Of a stretch of 64,000 bases of DNA, positions 20,271-29,048 are shown piece by piece. Under the pieces are notes generated by a model. It did not search any database, was not told the DNA's origin, and saw nothing but the letters and a program-made list of their open reading frames with translations. The position numbers and the translations under genes were made by a program. The DNA is from Collimonas silvisoli (lineage in GTDB: Bacteria > Pseudomonadota > Gammaproteobacteria > Burkholderiales > Burkholderiaceae_D). Position 1 is the stretch's first letter. The number at the start of each line of letters is the position of its first letter. The stretch lies in the NCBI RefSeq assembly GCF_018305005.1, contig NZ_JAGQEG010000018.1:1-64000 (forward strand), read 5' to 3'.

Positions 20271-21137
20271 ATGACCATCGCCACGCACAAGACTGTCCAG
20301 TGTATTTCGCCTGCCGGTTTGCATAAAATGGCTTACCAGGAATGGGGCGATCCGCATAATCCCAATGTGTTGTTATGTCTGCATGGCGTGACCCGGGTTT
20401 CCGACGATTTCGACCAGCTGGCGCGCACGCTATGCGATACCTACCGCGTGATTTGCCCGGATGTGGTCGGCCGCGGACGTTCCGACTGGTTGCGCGATCC
20501 GCAATATTATGTACTGCCGCAGTATCTGAACGACATCGTCACTTTGCTGGCGCGGCTCAATGCTGAAACGGTAGATCTGGTCGGCACTTCGATGGGCGGC
20601 CTGATCGGTATCGGGCTGGCCTCGCTGCCGGAGAATCCGCTGCGCAAGCTGGTATTGAACGATGTCGGCCCCAGCTTGAATCCGGAGGCGATGGGACGCA
20701 TCGGCGCCTATATCGGCGCTGACATGCGCTTTGCCACGTTTGACGAAGCCGCGGCCTATATTCGCGCCATCTCGGCCTCGTTCGGCCCGCACACCGATGC
20801 CGAGTGGCATAAACTGGCTACTGATGTATTGCGTCAGAATGCGGACGGCCAATGGATCCGCCACTACGATTTGAAGCTGGCCCAGCCTTTCATCTCGACC
20901 AGTGCTGACGCCTTCAAGCTGTCGGAAATGCTGCTGTGGAAAGCGTATCAGGCGATTACCTGTCCGACCTTGCTGGTGCGCGGCGCCGAGTCCGATCTGT
21001 TGTCGGCCGAGACGGCCCGGGTCATGGCGGAAAGCGGGCCAAAAGCCAAGCTGGTTGAGCTGGCCGGCGTCGGCCATGCGCCAACCTTTTTGCATATTGA
21101 CCAGATAGAAATTGTCACCGATTTCCTGATCGGCTGA
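20271..21137 (+). CDS. Alpha/beta-fold hydrolase
   Basis: A 288-residue cytoplasmic serine hydrolase. The nucleophile elbow GTSMGG places Ser at residue 107; the acid is probably in GAESDLL and the histidine in GVGHAPTF near the C-terminus. The oxyanion-hole HG is in LCLHGVTR. No signal peptide. Substrate unknown; carboxylesterase or C-C hydrolase activity would fit. It is followed after 50 bases by ridA and then relA on the same strand, but its position after the double terminator suggests its own promoter. Confidence 0.85.
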   Translation: MTIATHKTVQCISPAGLHKMAYQEWGDPHNPNVLLCLHGVTRVSDDFDQLARTLCDTYRVICPDVVGRGRSDWLRDPQYYVLPQYLNDIVTLLARLNAETVDLVGTSMGGLIGIGLASLPENPLRKLVLNDVGPSLNPEAMGRIGAYIGADMRFATFDEAAAYIRAISASFGPHTDAEWHKLATDVLRQNADGQWIRHYDLKLAQPFISTSADAFKLSEMLLWKAYQAITCPTLLVRGAESDLLSAETARVMAESGPKAKLVELAGVGHAPTFLHIDQIEIVTDFLIG

Positions 21138-21187
21138 TTTGTTATTGTGTTTATTAAGTTGTTGTTTAACTGAGGAGGAGATGAATT

Positions 21188-21538
21188 ATGGCTATCCAGC
21201 GCCTGCATGTCGGCAAGAGACTTTCGGAAGTCGCCATCCATAACGGTACCGTTTACCTGGCCGGCCAGCTGGCCGAAGACACTACCCAGAACATTGAAGG
21301 CCAGACCCGCGAATCGCTCGCGCATATCGACCGTCTGCTGGCCGAAGCCGGCAGCGACAAGCACAACATTCTGTCTTGCCAGATCTACCTGGCCGACGTC
21401 AAGGATTTCGATGGCATGAACGCGGTGTGGGATGGCTGGGTTTCGGCCGGCAATGCGCCGCCGCGGGCAACGGTGGAAGCCAAGCTGGCGCGTCCGGAAA
21501 TCCTGATAGAAATTATCGTGGTCGCAGCACAAAAATAA
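21188..21538 (+). CDS. RidA-family protein
   Basis: A 116-residue member of the RidA/YjgF superfamily, closest in layout to the YoaB-like subgroup. RidA proteins hydrolyse reactive enamine/imine intermediates made by PLP enzymes. The active-site arginine is in PPRATVEAKL and the glutamate in ILIEIIVV, so deaminase chemistry is possible. A GAGGAGATG region gives a strong ribosome binding site. The gene lies ten bases upstream of relA and is probably co-transcribed with it. A second, different RidA is at 28665. Confidence 0.9.
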   Translation: MAIQRLHVGKRLSEVAIHNGTVYLAGQLAEDTTQNIEGQTRESLAHIDRLLAEAGSDKHNILSCQIYLADVKDFDGMNAVWDGWVSAGNAPPRATVEAKLARPEILIEIIVVAAQK

Positions 21539-21548
21539 AGATGTCAGC

Positions 21549-23816
21549 ATGGTTTCGCTCACTGCAACACAACGCGCTACGCAAACTCAGTTATGCACTG
21601 CCGGCCTGAGTGCCGAGGATAGCGCGCGGGTACTCGATGCACTGGCTTTCGTCGAGCCGCTGTATGCCGATAATTTCATCGCTACCGGCCAGAACACGCT
21701 CGACTTTTCGCAAGGAGTGGCGAGCGTACTGGCCTTGCTCGATACCGACGTCGAAACCCGGATCGCGGCCCTGCTGTTCGAACTGCCTTTGCAGGACGCC
21801 AGTTATGCCGACACGATCGAGCAACGGTTCGGCAAGGAAATCTCGGACCTGGTCGGCGGCATCCGGCAGTTGATGCGCCTGCACGGTTTTACCTTCGGTT
21901 TGCCGCAAGAAGTCATGCGCGGAAAAAATGCCGCGCAGCAGGCTGCCAGCCAGGTGGAAACCTTGCGCAAGATGTTGCTGGCGATGGCGACCGACATGCG
22001 CGTGGTGCTGGTGCGGCTGGCTTCGCGGGTGACTACACTGCGCTATTTTGCCGAACACAAGATGGAAAATGCGCGCACCAGCCAATATGCGCGCGAGACG
22101 CTCGACCTGTACGCACCGCTGGCCAACCGGCTCGGAATCTGGCAGCTCAAATGGGAGCTGGAAGATCTGTCGTTCCGCTTTATCGATCCGGTCACTTACA
22201 AACGCATTGCCAAAATGCTGGAAGAGCGGCGCATCGAACGCGAAGGTTTTGTCGACGCCGCCATCACCCGTTTGCGCAGCGAGCTGGCGGCGGCCGACAT
22301 CAAGGCCGAAGTCTCGGGCCGGCCGAAACACATCTATAGCATCTGGAACAAGATGCAAGGCAAGGAGCTCGATTTTTCCGAGCTGTATGACGTCCGCGCT
22401 TTCCGCGTGATTGTCGACGACGTCAAGACTTGTTATACGGTGCTCGGCATCGTCCACAACATCTGGGTGCCGATTCCGAAAGAATTCGACGACTATATTT
22501 CACGTCCCAAGCAAAACGGTTACCAGTCCTTGCATACGGTGGTATTGGCCGACGATGACCGGGCGTTGGAAGTGCAGATCCGCACCAACGAAATGCATCA
22601 TTTCGCCGAATACGGGGTGGCTGCCCATTGGCGCTACAAGGAAGCCGGCGGCTCCAATTTCTCGGCGCAGAAATACGACGAAAAAATCGCCTGGCTGCGG
22701 CAGCTGCTGGCCTGGAAAAGCGAAGTGGTGGATGCGGTTGTCGAGCATGAGGACAGCCGTCGCGAATGGCTGGAAAAACTCAAGCAAGCCACGCTCAACG
22801 ACCACATCTATGTACTGACGCCGCAAGCACGCGTGATCGAGCTGCCAAGCGGCGCCACGCCTATCGATTTTGCTTACTACCTGCATACCGACGTCGGCCA
22901 TCGCTGCCGCGGTGCGCGGGTGGATGGCGTCATGGTGCCGTTGAATACGCCGCTGAAGAATGGCCAGACGGTAGAAATCATCACCGCCAAAAACGTTCCC
23001 GGCGGCGCCGGCCCCTCGCGCGACTGGCTGACGCCGGGATACGCCGCCAGCGCTCGCACCCGCTCCAAGGTGCGCGCCTGGTTCAATGCGATCGAACAGC
23101 AAGAGACGCTGGCGACCGGCCGCAGCTTGCTGGACAAGACCTTGCAACGCGAAGGCAAGACCGCGGTCAATCTGGAAGAGCTGGCGCGCAAGCTTGAGTT
23201 CGCCAAGCTGGAAGATCTGTTGCTGGCGCTGGGCAAGGACGAGTTCAGCCTGCGCCACGTCGAGCAAGCCTTGCACGATGATCATGGCGTCAAGCAGGTC
23301 GAACACAGCAGCGAGCTGGAAGAGGCGGCGATCACCCGCAAGAGCCGCGCCTCAAGCGTGGCGCATGGCGGCAGGTCAGGAGTGCTGGTGGTGGGCACCG
23401 ACGGCTTGATGACGCAACTGGCCAAGTGCTGCAAACCGGCGCCGCCGGATCCGGTAGTCGGCTTCATCACGCGCGGCAAAGGCGTCTCCATCCATCGCGA
23501 GAACTGCAAGAATTTCGCCGAGATGCGTATCAAGGCGCCAGAGCGCGTGATCCAGACCACCTGGGGGGCGCCGGAAGCGGAAACCGTTTACCCGGTAGAT
23601 ATTTTCGTGCTGGCCAGCGACCGTCAGGGCTTGCTGCGGGATATCTCGGAAGTATTCCTGCGTGAAAAAATCAACGTCATCGGCGTCAGCACCCAAAGCG
23701 CCAAAGCGCATGCACGCATGGCGTTCACCGCGGAAATCGCTTCCACCGCCCAGCTGCAAAAGGCGCTGACCGTGATCCGCGAAGTAAAGGGCGTGCTGGA
23801 AGCCAAGCGCCAGTAA
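21549..23816 (+). CDS. relA: (p)ppGpp synthetase RelA (hydrolase-inactive)
   Basis: A 755-residue stringent-response enzyme that makes (p)ppGpp from GTP/GDP and ATP on stalled ribosomes. Order: degenerate HD domain (about residues 30-180), synthetase (about 240-360), TGS (YVLTPQARVIELPSGATPIDFAY), zinc-finger/RIS region (LAKCCKPAPPDPVVGFI) and C-terminal ACT domain. The HD pair that SpoT/Rel need for hydrolysis is replaced by FE (residues 77-78). The synthetase carries the acidic EFDDYI motif of RelA instead of the RxKD of bifunctional enzymes. A separate SpoT is therefore expected elsewhere in the genome. Confidence 0.96.
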   Translation: MVSLTATQRATQTQLCTAGLSAEDSARVLDALAFVEPLYADNFIATGQNTLDFSQGVASVLALLDTDVETRIAALLFELPLQDASYADTIEQRFGKEISDLVGGIRQLMRLHGFTFGLPQEVMRGKNAAQQAASQVETLRKMLLAMATDMRVVLVRLASRVTTLRYFAEHKMENARTSQYARETLDLYAPLANRLGIWQLKWELEDLSFRFIDPVTYKRIAKMLEERRIEREGFVDAAITRLRSELAAADIKAEVSGRPKHIYSIWNKMQGKELDFSELYDVRAFRVIVDDVKTCYTVLGIVHNIWVPIPKEFDDYISRPKQNGYQSLHTVVLADDDRALEVQIRTNEMHHFAEYGVAAHWRYKEAGGSNFSAQKYDEKIAWLRQLLAWKSEVVDAVVEHEDSRREWLEKLKQATLNDHIYVLTPQARVIELPSGATPIDFAYYLHTDVGHRCRGARVDGVMVPLNTPLKNGQTVEIITAKNVPGGAGPSRDWLTPGYAASARTRSKVRAWFNAIEQQETLATGRSLLDKTLQREGKTAVNLEELARKLEFAKLEDLLLALGKDEFSLRHVEQALHDDHGVKQVEHSSELEEAAITRKSRASSVAHGGRSGVLVVGTDGLMTQLAKCCKPAPPDPVVGFITRGKGVSIHRENCKNFAEMRIKAPERVIQTTWGAPEAETVYPVDIFVLASDRQGLLRDISEVFLREKINVIGVSTQSAKAHARMAFTAEIASTAQLQKALTVIREVKGVLEAKRQ

Positions 23817-23868
23817 GCCGGGGATGCAGGGGCTGGACGATGGCGTGCTATATCGTCTCAGCGCCTGC

Positions 23869-23897
23869 TTTATTTATCGGGAATTTCATGCCATAAT
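23869..23897 (+). promoter_or_regulatory. Probable sigma-70 promoter of tRNA-Val
   Basis: CATAAT (23892-23897) matches the -10 box, with a weak -35 TTTATT 17 bases upstream (23869-23874). The mature tRNA begins 12 bases after the -10 box, leaving a short leader. Confidence 0.45.
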
Positions 23898-23909
23898 GGT
23901 GGCCTCTCC

Positions 23910-23984
23910 GGGAGGTTAGCTCAGGGGTAGAGCGATCGCCTCACACGCGATAGGTCACAAGTTCGAAACTTGTACTTCCCACCA
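23910..23984 (+). tRNA. tRNA-Val, anticodon CAC
   Basis: The 75-base sequence folds as a full cloverleaf. Acceptor GGGAGGT pairs with ACTTCCC (one G-T), the D stem is GCTC/GAGC, the anticodon stem ATCGC/GCGAT encloses loop CTCACAC, and the T arm is ACAAG-TTCGAAA-CTTGT. The anticodon CAC (23942-23944) reads GUG valine codons. CCA is encoded at the 3' end. It lies 93 bases after relA. Confidence 0.96.
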
Positions 23985-24323
23985 AAATTCCTGTTTTAAA
24001 TCAATAGTTTGAGCAGATTTCGAAATTCTCAGAGGCAGTTCTGGGATATTTTCGTTTATCTGCACCTCAATTCTGATCATTTCCCGGCCAACATCTTCAG
24101 CGTGAACCTAGGTAGCGTAGTCCCGATAAAAGACGCCCAAATCATGTCCAGAGCACTGCGTATTTTGACAGGTGTGGGGGGAAACATTTGGGAGTAGCCT
24201 CAATTTGCTGACTCGAATACACAAACCGTGTTTGCCGCTTAAGCATTCAAGCAGTCAAATTTTGATCGATGTCAGTGCGTCAATTTTTACCCTCAAACCT
24301 ATTCAGATGAAGGAGAAATGACT
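23985..24323. other. AT-richer gene-poor stretch after tRNA-Val
   Basis: This 339-base stretch has lower GC than its surroundings and no recognisable gene. A 62-codon frame (24009-24197) starts with TTG, has no ribosome binding site and resembles nothing I know. Its position directly after a tRNA gene would fit a remnant of an integrated element, but no integrase or duplicated tRNA end is visible. The last bases contain the ribosome binding site of the next gene. Confidence 0.5.
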
Positions 24324-24623
24324 ATGACTCAACTTACGCTATGGGGCAGTATCGAAAAAGACGGAACGATAGTCAGTGGTTCAGGCGGCTTCAGCGTGAA
24401 GCGCGAGAGCACCGGCAATTATTCGATTTTGTTCAAAAACCAGTTCACTAACAATCCTGCGATTACTGGCGCCCAATGGGGATATGGCAGCGGGGAAAGC
24501 ACCTTGGATAATGTGATCTTTCCTTCCTTGTCAGGCGGCGGTGCTACCGTGCAAACAGGTGACGGCGGGGGCAGGTATACCGACAGAAATTTCAGTTTCA
24601 TTGCCATTGGTAACATCGCTTAG
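24324..24623 (+). CDS. Small hypothetical protein, beta-rich
   Basis: A 99-residue protein without signal peptide or membrane segment. The sequence is rich in G, S, T, N and aromatic residues with alternating polar/hydrophobic stretches (GNYSILFKNQF, NFSFIAIGNI), suggesting a single beta-sandwich domain like those in C1q-like or phage-fibre tips; this is only a resemblance. An AAGGAG site sits eight bases before the ATG at 24324; another ATG at 24318 is too close to it. The gene stands alone next to tRNA-Val in AT-richer DNA and may be horizontally acquired. Confidence 0.6.
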   Translation: MTQLTLWGSIEKDGTIVSGSGGFSVKRESTGNYSILFKNQFTNNPAITGAQWGYGSGESTLDNVIFPSLSGGGATVQTGDGGGRYTDRNFSFIAIGNIA

Positions 24624-24648
24624 CTGCAATATTCCGTGAGTACGCAAC

Positions 24649-24679
24649 AGCCGGAAGGATCGATCCAGAACTTCCGGCT
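24649..24679. terminator. Inverted repeat between small gene and lipoprotein gene
   Basis: AGCCGGAAG (24649-24657) and CTTCCGGCT (24671-24679) form a perfect 9-bp stem with a 13-base loop, located between two convergent genes. T-runs are poor, but the position suits a bidirectional terminator. Confidence 0.5.
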
Positions 24680-24741
24680 TTGCTCAGTGCGTACGCAAAG
24701 TGCCCGTGTGCCGGCTCAGGCACATCGCTGGGCGGAAGAGC

Positions 24742-25626
24742 TTACTGGGTAGGCTGACGATTCTTAGTTTTCTTCTTGCTTGAAGCCGGTGCTGCATCGC
24801 TGTCGCCCTGAACCGAAAGCTGGCCGCCGGTGCCCAATCCGCCCGCCACCGTCTGCTGACGATAGTTCTTCACCGCGCGCACGATGCTGTTGTACGAATC
24901 GGTGAACGCAGCGACGATCACCTTGCCTTCTGCCGTGTTTGAGTAACCACCCATGCTGCCTGCCGCACGCGAGCCGAACAACTGTCCTAGCGCGCCAAAA
25001 TCCATGCTCTTGGCGCTGCCTTCGGCTGCGGCGATTTGCACCCCGGAACGGTTGTCGACCAGGTTCAGAAGAGTGCTCGCTTCCTTACTGTTGACGTTGC
25101 CGGCCAGCCCGGCAACCACGCCGCCGAGACCGCCCAACAAACCGGCGACACTGGCGCCAGCGCCACCGGCGTTATTGTTGCTGAATGTAATCGATGGATT
25201 GAGGCCATAGTCGGCCGAGACCATCTTGCCCTTGCCGAAATTCGAGTTGTTGCGCAACTCCCCGGATTGTTGCAGGGCCCGCTCACCCATCATTGCTGTC
25301 ATGCCGCGGCCGCGTTCGACCACGACGAAGCAGTTCGATTGCTGCACCAGCAATTTAAGTACCGGTACCGTCGAGCCGAGTTTGTACTGGCCGGTGAGGA
25401 TGCCATACCAAGGGGCGCTGGTATCTTCGATGATCGCGATGGTGCCGAGCGAACGGTCGCAGTGCTCAAGCGAAGCATTGGCATTTTCGGCGTTGGCGCC
25501 GCCGGCCGAGCCGGTTGCTACGGTTTTTGCTCCGGCGTTGCCCATGTCCATGCTAGAACACGCGCTCAGCAAAACGGCGCCGGTCAGGCATGCCGGCAAG
25601 ATGCGAAGTAATCGATTGTTATACAT
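24742..25626 (-). CDS. CsgG/HfaB-like outer-membrane lipoprotein
   Basis: A 294-residue lipoprotein: signal peptide with lipobox LLSAC (cysteine at about residue 22), then a CsgG-type domain with LGTIAIIEDTS, VLKLLVQQSNCFVVVERGRG and VDNRSGVQIAAAEGSAKS, the pattern by which CsgG/HfaB proteins are recognised. A glycine/alanine-rich hydrophobic stretch (about 150-178) could be membrane-inserting. The C-terminus is a basic tail. Curli CsgG forms a secretion pore, but no csgA/B/E/F genes are near, so the role here is open. A GGGAGGA ribosome binding site precedes the ATG. Confidence 0.8.
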   Translation of the reverse strand: MYNNRLLRILPACLTGAVLLSACSSMDMGNAGAKTVATGSAGGANAENANASLEHCDRSLGTIAIIEDTSAPWYGILTGQYKLGSTVPVLKLLVQQSNCFVVVERGRGMTAMMGERALQQSGELRNNSNFGKGKMVSADYGLNPSITFSNNNAGGAGASVAGLLGGLGGVVAGLAGNVNSKEASTLLNLVDNRSGVQIAAAEGSAKSMDFGALGQLFGSRAAGSMGGYSNTAEGKVIVAAFTDSYNSIVRAVKNYRQQTVAGGLGTGGQLSVQGDSDAAPASSKKKTKNRQPTQ

Positions 25627-25761
25627 AGCTTTTATTCCTCCCCTAGAAAATTTGTCATTTTAACCATTTTTCAATTTCTTTTGGAATAAAAATTGGTTTT
25701 TTTGCCACATTTCTCCGCGTTCATTGTGCTGCGTTCTTGGCCCGATTCAGAAGCAGTTCGG

Positions 25762-26700
25762 TTAGCTGCCAAGCGCGTCCTTGCTGTCGCTCTTGATCCG
25801 CCATGGCGGCACCGGCCCGAACTGCTGGGTCACGTATTCGATGAATTTCTTTACTCGCGCGGACATGCCCCTGCGCTGCGGAACCAGCGCGATGACGTCG
25901 GCCGGCGCTACGTTCCATTGCGGGAGGAGCGTGACTAATTTGCCGCGCCGGATATTTTCAGCGACGTCCCATTCGGAGCGGATCATGATGCCTTTTCCAA
26001 GGAGGGCCCATTGATGAATCACTTCGCCGTCGTTGGAACTCAGGATGGGATCCACCCGGACGCTGCGATGGAGCGGTCCTTTTGAAAATTTCCAGAGGCT
26101 CACATCTTCATCGTTCTCGCGCAATACCAGGCACCGATGTCCGGCCAGCGATTGCGGATCTGCCGGCGCTCCCATGCGCCGGATATAGGCGGGCGCCGCG
26201 CATAGGATTCTTGCATTTGCGCCAATCTGGTAGCGCACCAGGCTGGAGTCGGCCAGGGCGCCGATGTGAAATGTGATATCGGCCTTATGCGCCGCGCTGA
26301 CGCTGATGCTGTCGAGCAGGGTCAGCGAGACCTTGATGTCAGGATGATCGCTCTGGAATTGCGCCACTAGCGGCGTCAGATAGCGCCGGCCAAAGCCAAA
26401 CGGGGCGTTTATCCGCAGATGTCCCGCTACAACTCCTTGCCGCGCCTTCAGTTTTTCAAACAAAAGATCATTGCTGTCGCAAATCGCCGCGCCTTCTTCC
26501 GCCAGTAATTCGCCCTCATCGGTGAGGCGCATATTGCGCGTTGAGCGATCGATAAGGCGCAGCCCCAACCTTGCTTCGATCTGTTGCAGGCGTTGCGTCA
26601 CGGCCGATGCGGTAACGTTGATTTCGCGCGCGGCCGCGGCAAGGCTGCCGGCCTTTACCACAATCATGAAAAAACGAATGTCGTCGACTGGAATCATCAT
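25762..26700 (-). CDS. LysR-family transcriptional regulator
   Basis: A 312-residue LysR protein: N-terminal winged helix-turn-helix (DDIRFFMIVVKAGSLAAAAREINVTASAVTQRLQQIEARLG) followed by a periplasmic-binding-like effector domain. It is divergent from the HAD/DSD1/RidA genes across 93 bases, the usual position for the regulator of a small catabolic operon, so it probably senses a substrate or product of that pathway. A TTAAGT-AAA-ACTTAA palindrome overlaps its own start codon. Confidence 0.93.
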   Translation of the reverse strand: MMIPVDDIRFFMIVVKAGSLAAAAREINVTASAVTQRLQQIEARLGLRLIDRSTRNMRLTDEGELLAEEGAAICDSNDLLFEKLKARQGVVAGHLRINAPFGFGRRYLTPLVAQFQSDHPDIKVSLTLLDSISVSAAHKADITFHIGALADSSLVRYQIGANARILCAAPAYIRRMGAPADPQSLAGHRCLVLRENDEDVSLWKFSKGPLHRSVRVDPILSSNDGEVIHQWALLGKGIMIRSEWDVAENIRRGKLVTLLPQWNVAPADVIALVPQRRGMSARVKKFIEYVTQQFGPVPPWRIKSDSKDALGS

Positions 26701-26714
26701 TAAGTAAAACTTAA
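26700..26714. promoter_or_regulatory. Candidate LysR operator
   Basis: TTAAGT (26700-26705) and ACTTAA (26709-26714) form a 6-bp inverted repeat around AAA, overlapping the lysR start codon and lying upstream of the divergent HAD gene. Autoregulation is inferred from position. Confidence 0.4.
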
Positions 26715-26793
26715 GTTAGCTATGCGCGTCATTTAACCACAGTCTTGCCAATACGATCGATAATTCACCGACATCAACTGCATCGAGGCTGAC

Positions 26794-27423
26794 ATGGCGC
26801 AAAGATATGAGGCAATCTTGTTCGATCTGCTTACCGCGCTGCTGGATTCCTGGTCGGTCTGGAACCATACCGCCGGCTCGGAACAAGCCGGGCGAGCCTG
26901 GCGTGCAGAATATCTGCGGCTGACGTATGGCTGCGGCGCTTATCGGCCCTACGAGGAGCTGGTAGCGCAAGCAGCGCAGAACGTCGGACTGGCGCCGCAA
27001 CTGGCGCAACAGCTGGACCGGAATTGGTCTAGCCTGGCGCCGTGGCCGGATGTTGCGGCGACGCTGACGCGTTTGAAACAGAATTATCGGCTTGGCGTGG
27101 TGACCAATTGTTCAGCCAGACTTGGGCAGTTGGCCGCCGCCCGGGTGGGCGTGGAATTTGATGTGATCGTGACTTCGGAGCATGCCGGCTTTTACAAGCC
27201 GGATCCGCGGCCGTATCAACTGGCATTGCAAAAATTGGGCTTGCCGGCAGAGCGCGTGCTGTTTGTCGCTGGCTCTGCTTACGATATGTTCGGCACCGCG
27301 CAAGTCGGCCTCGATACTTTCTGGCACAACCGCATCGGCTTGGCGGCGCCGGCCGGTGCGCCGGCGCCATTGGCCGAGTCGGCCCGGATCGCAGATCTGC
27401 TTGCATTTGTCGAAGCTGAATAA
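26794..27423 (+). CDS. HAD-family hydrolase, haloacid dehalogenase type
   Basis: A 209-residue HAD-superfamily hydrolase. Motif I is LFDLLTALLDSW with the nucleophile Asp11; motif II is VVTNCS; the lysine of motif III lies in FYKPDPRPYQLAL; motif IV is probably FVAGSAYDMFG. The layout resembles type II 2-haloacid dehalogenases and related phosphatases, so either activity is possible. It is first in a three-gene set with a DSD1-type PLP enzyme (14 bases downstream) and RidA, opposite a LysR regulator. Confidence 0.85.
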   Translation: MAQRYEAILFDLLTALLDSWSVWNHTAGSEQAGRAWRAEYLRLTYGCGAYRPYEELVAQAAQNVGLAPQLAQQLDRNWSSLAPWPDVAATLTRLKQNYRLGVVTNCSARLGQLAAARVGVEFDVIVTSEHAGFYKPDPRPYQLALQKLGLPAERVLFVAGSAYDMFGTAQVGLDTFWHNRIGLAAPAGAPAPLAESARIADLLAFVEAE

Positions 27424-27437
27424 ATCTAGGAAATCCT

Positions 27438-28598
27438 ATGGATGATTCTTCAAAAAATACGGCGCACAGTTTAAGCGATCTTGAAACGCCGGCGCTGGTC
27501 CTCGATCAGAATCGCATGGCGCAGAATGTCGACCGCATGCGCGCCAGCCTGGCCCGCTTCGATGTGGCTTTCAGGCCGCACGTCAAGACCAGCAAGTCGA
27601 TCCAGGTTACCCGCTCCACGCTCGGGCAAGCCAGCGGGCCGATTACAGTGTCGACGCTCAAGGAGGCGGAATATTTTTCCGCCAGCGGCTTCACGGATAT
27701 TCTGTACGCGGTCGGCATTGTTCCCGGCAAGTTCGATCATGTGATCAGGCTGCGGCGGCAAGGGGTAAAGCTGACGGTCATTCTGGATAGCCTGGAGATG
27801 GCTCAGGCATTGTGCGGCAAGGCCAGGCAGGAAAATACGCGCTTCGACGTGATGATCGAAATCGACTCCGACGGCCATCGCTCGGGCGTCGTTCCCGACT
27901 CGCCGCAGCTGCTCGACATCGGGCGTTGCCTGGTCGCCGGCGGGCAGTATCTGGCCGGCGTCGTCACGCATGCCGGCAACTCTTATAACTGCCGCTCGAT
28001 ACCTGCCATCCGGCAGATGGCGCAGCAAGAGCGCGATGCTGCGGTTGGCTGCGCGGACCGCTTGCGGGCGGCTGGGATTGCCTGCCCCACGGTCAGTATC
28101 GGCTCGACGCCAACCGCCATGTTTGCCGATAATCTGGATGGCGTCAGCGAAGTACGCGCAGGTGTTTTTGTGTTTGGCGACCTGGTCATGGCCGGTCTCG
28201 GCGTCTGCCGCCAGCAAGACATTGCGCTATCGGTGCTCACCACGGTTATCGGCCACCAAAAAGAAAAGGGCTGGATCATCACCGATGCCGGCTGGATGGC
28301 CATGTCGCGCGACCGCGGAACCAGCAAACAAGCGGTGGACCAGGGCTATGGCCTGATCTGCGGTCTGGATGGCGAACTGCTGCCGGATATGCTGGTGGTC
28401 GACGCCAACCAGGAACATGGCGTGATCGCGCATCGCTTCGGCGATCCTGCGCAAACGCCGGCGCTGCCCATCGGCACCATGCTGCGCATCTTGCCGAACC
28501 ATGCTTGCGCAACCGGCGCTCAGCATTCCCGTTACCACGTCGTCAATCGGAATTCTTCGGATATCGTTGAGATATGGGAGCGGTTTCGCGGCTGGTAG
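27438..28598 (+). CDS. DSD1-family PLP enzyme (D-serine dehydratase / D-threonine aldolase type)
   Basis: A 386-residue fold-type III PLP enzyme. The N-terminal alanine-racemase-like barrel has ETPALVLDQNRMAQNV and RPHVKTSKS, where Lys50 is the PLP lysine. The C-terminal DSD1 domain contains PNHACAT, the His-x-Cys zinc site of eukaryotic-type D-serine dehydratase and D-threonine aldolase. The substrate is probably a D-3-hydroxyamino acid (D-serine, D-threonine or 3-hydroxyaspartate). If it is a dehydratase, it would release an enamine, and a RidA gene follows 66 bases downstream. Confidence 0.9.
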   Translation: MDDSSKNTAHSLSDLETPALVLDQNRMAQNVDRMRASLARFDVAFRPHVKTSKSIQVTRSTLGQASGPITVSTLKEAEYFSASGFTDILYAVGIVPGKFDHVIRLRRQGVKLTVILDSLEMAQALCGKARQENTRFDVMIEIDSDGHRSGVVPDSPQLLDIGRCLVAGGQYLAGVVTHAGNSYNCRSIPAIRQMAQQERDAAVGCADRLRAAGIACPTVSIGSTPTAMFADNLDGVSEVRAGVFVFGDLVMAGLGVCRQQDIALSVLTTVIGHQKEKGWIITDAGWMAMSRDRGTSKQAVDQGYGLICGLDGELLPDMLVVDANQEHGVIAHRFGDPAQTPALPIGTMLRILPNHACATGAQHSRYHVVNRNSSDIVEIWERFRGW

Positions 28599-28664
28599 AA
28601 GCTGCTCTCCGGATTTTGCTATAAATTCGTCTGATCCCATGCACGCTTACAAAGCAAAGCTACT

Positions 28665-29048
28665 ATGAAAATCATACATACCCCAGCCGTGCCGGCGCCG
28701 CTCGGTCACTATTCTCAGGCGGTCGAACAAAGCGGTTTTGTCTTTTTGTCAGGCATGTTGCCGGCATCGAGCGCCATCGACCCGATCAAGCATGATTTCC
28801 GGCAGCAGTGCGATGCGGTGTTCCGCCAATGCCAGGAGGTCTTGCGCGCTGCGGGCTGTAGTTATGGCGATGTGGTGCAGGCTACGGCGTATCTGGTTGG
28901 CGTCGAAAACTGGGGCTTGTTCAACGAGATTTACGCCAGCTATCTAGGCTCGCACAAACCGGCGCGCGCCGTAGTGCCGGTGCCGGCTTTGCACCATGGC
29001 TATCTGGTCGAACTGCAGCTGATCGCTTTCGTTCCCGTACCAGGTTAA
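28665..29048 (+). CDS. RidA-family protein linked to DSD1 enzyme
   Basis: A 127-residue RidA/YjgF-family enamine/imine deaminase. The arginine of the active site is in KPARAVVPV and the glutamate in LVELQLIAF. The N-terminal PLGHYSQAVEQSGFVFLSGMLP matches the family pattern. Placed after the PLP-dependent DSD1 enzyme, it would clear 2-aminoacrylate-type intermediates. It is distinct in sequence from the RidA upstream of relA. Confidence 0.92.
   Translation: MKIIHTPAVPAPLGHYSQAVEQSGFVFLSGMLPASSAIDPIKHDFRQQCDAVFRQCQEVLRAAGCSYGDVVQATAYLVGVENWGLFNEIYASYLGSHKPARAVVPVPALHHGYLVELQLIAFVPVPG

Noticed and set aside
24009-24197. 62-codon open frame after tRNA-Val
   Set aside because: TTG start, no ribosome binding site and no recognisable family; most likely chance.
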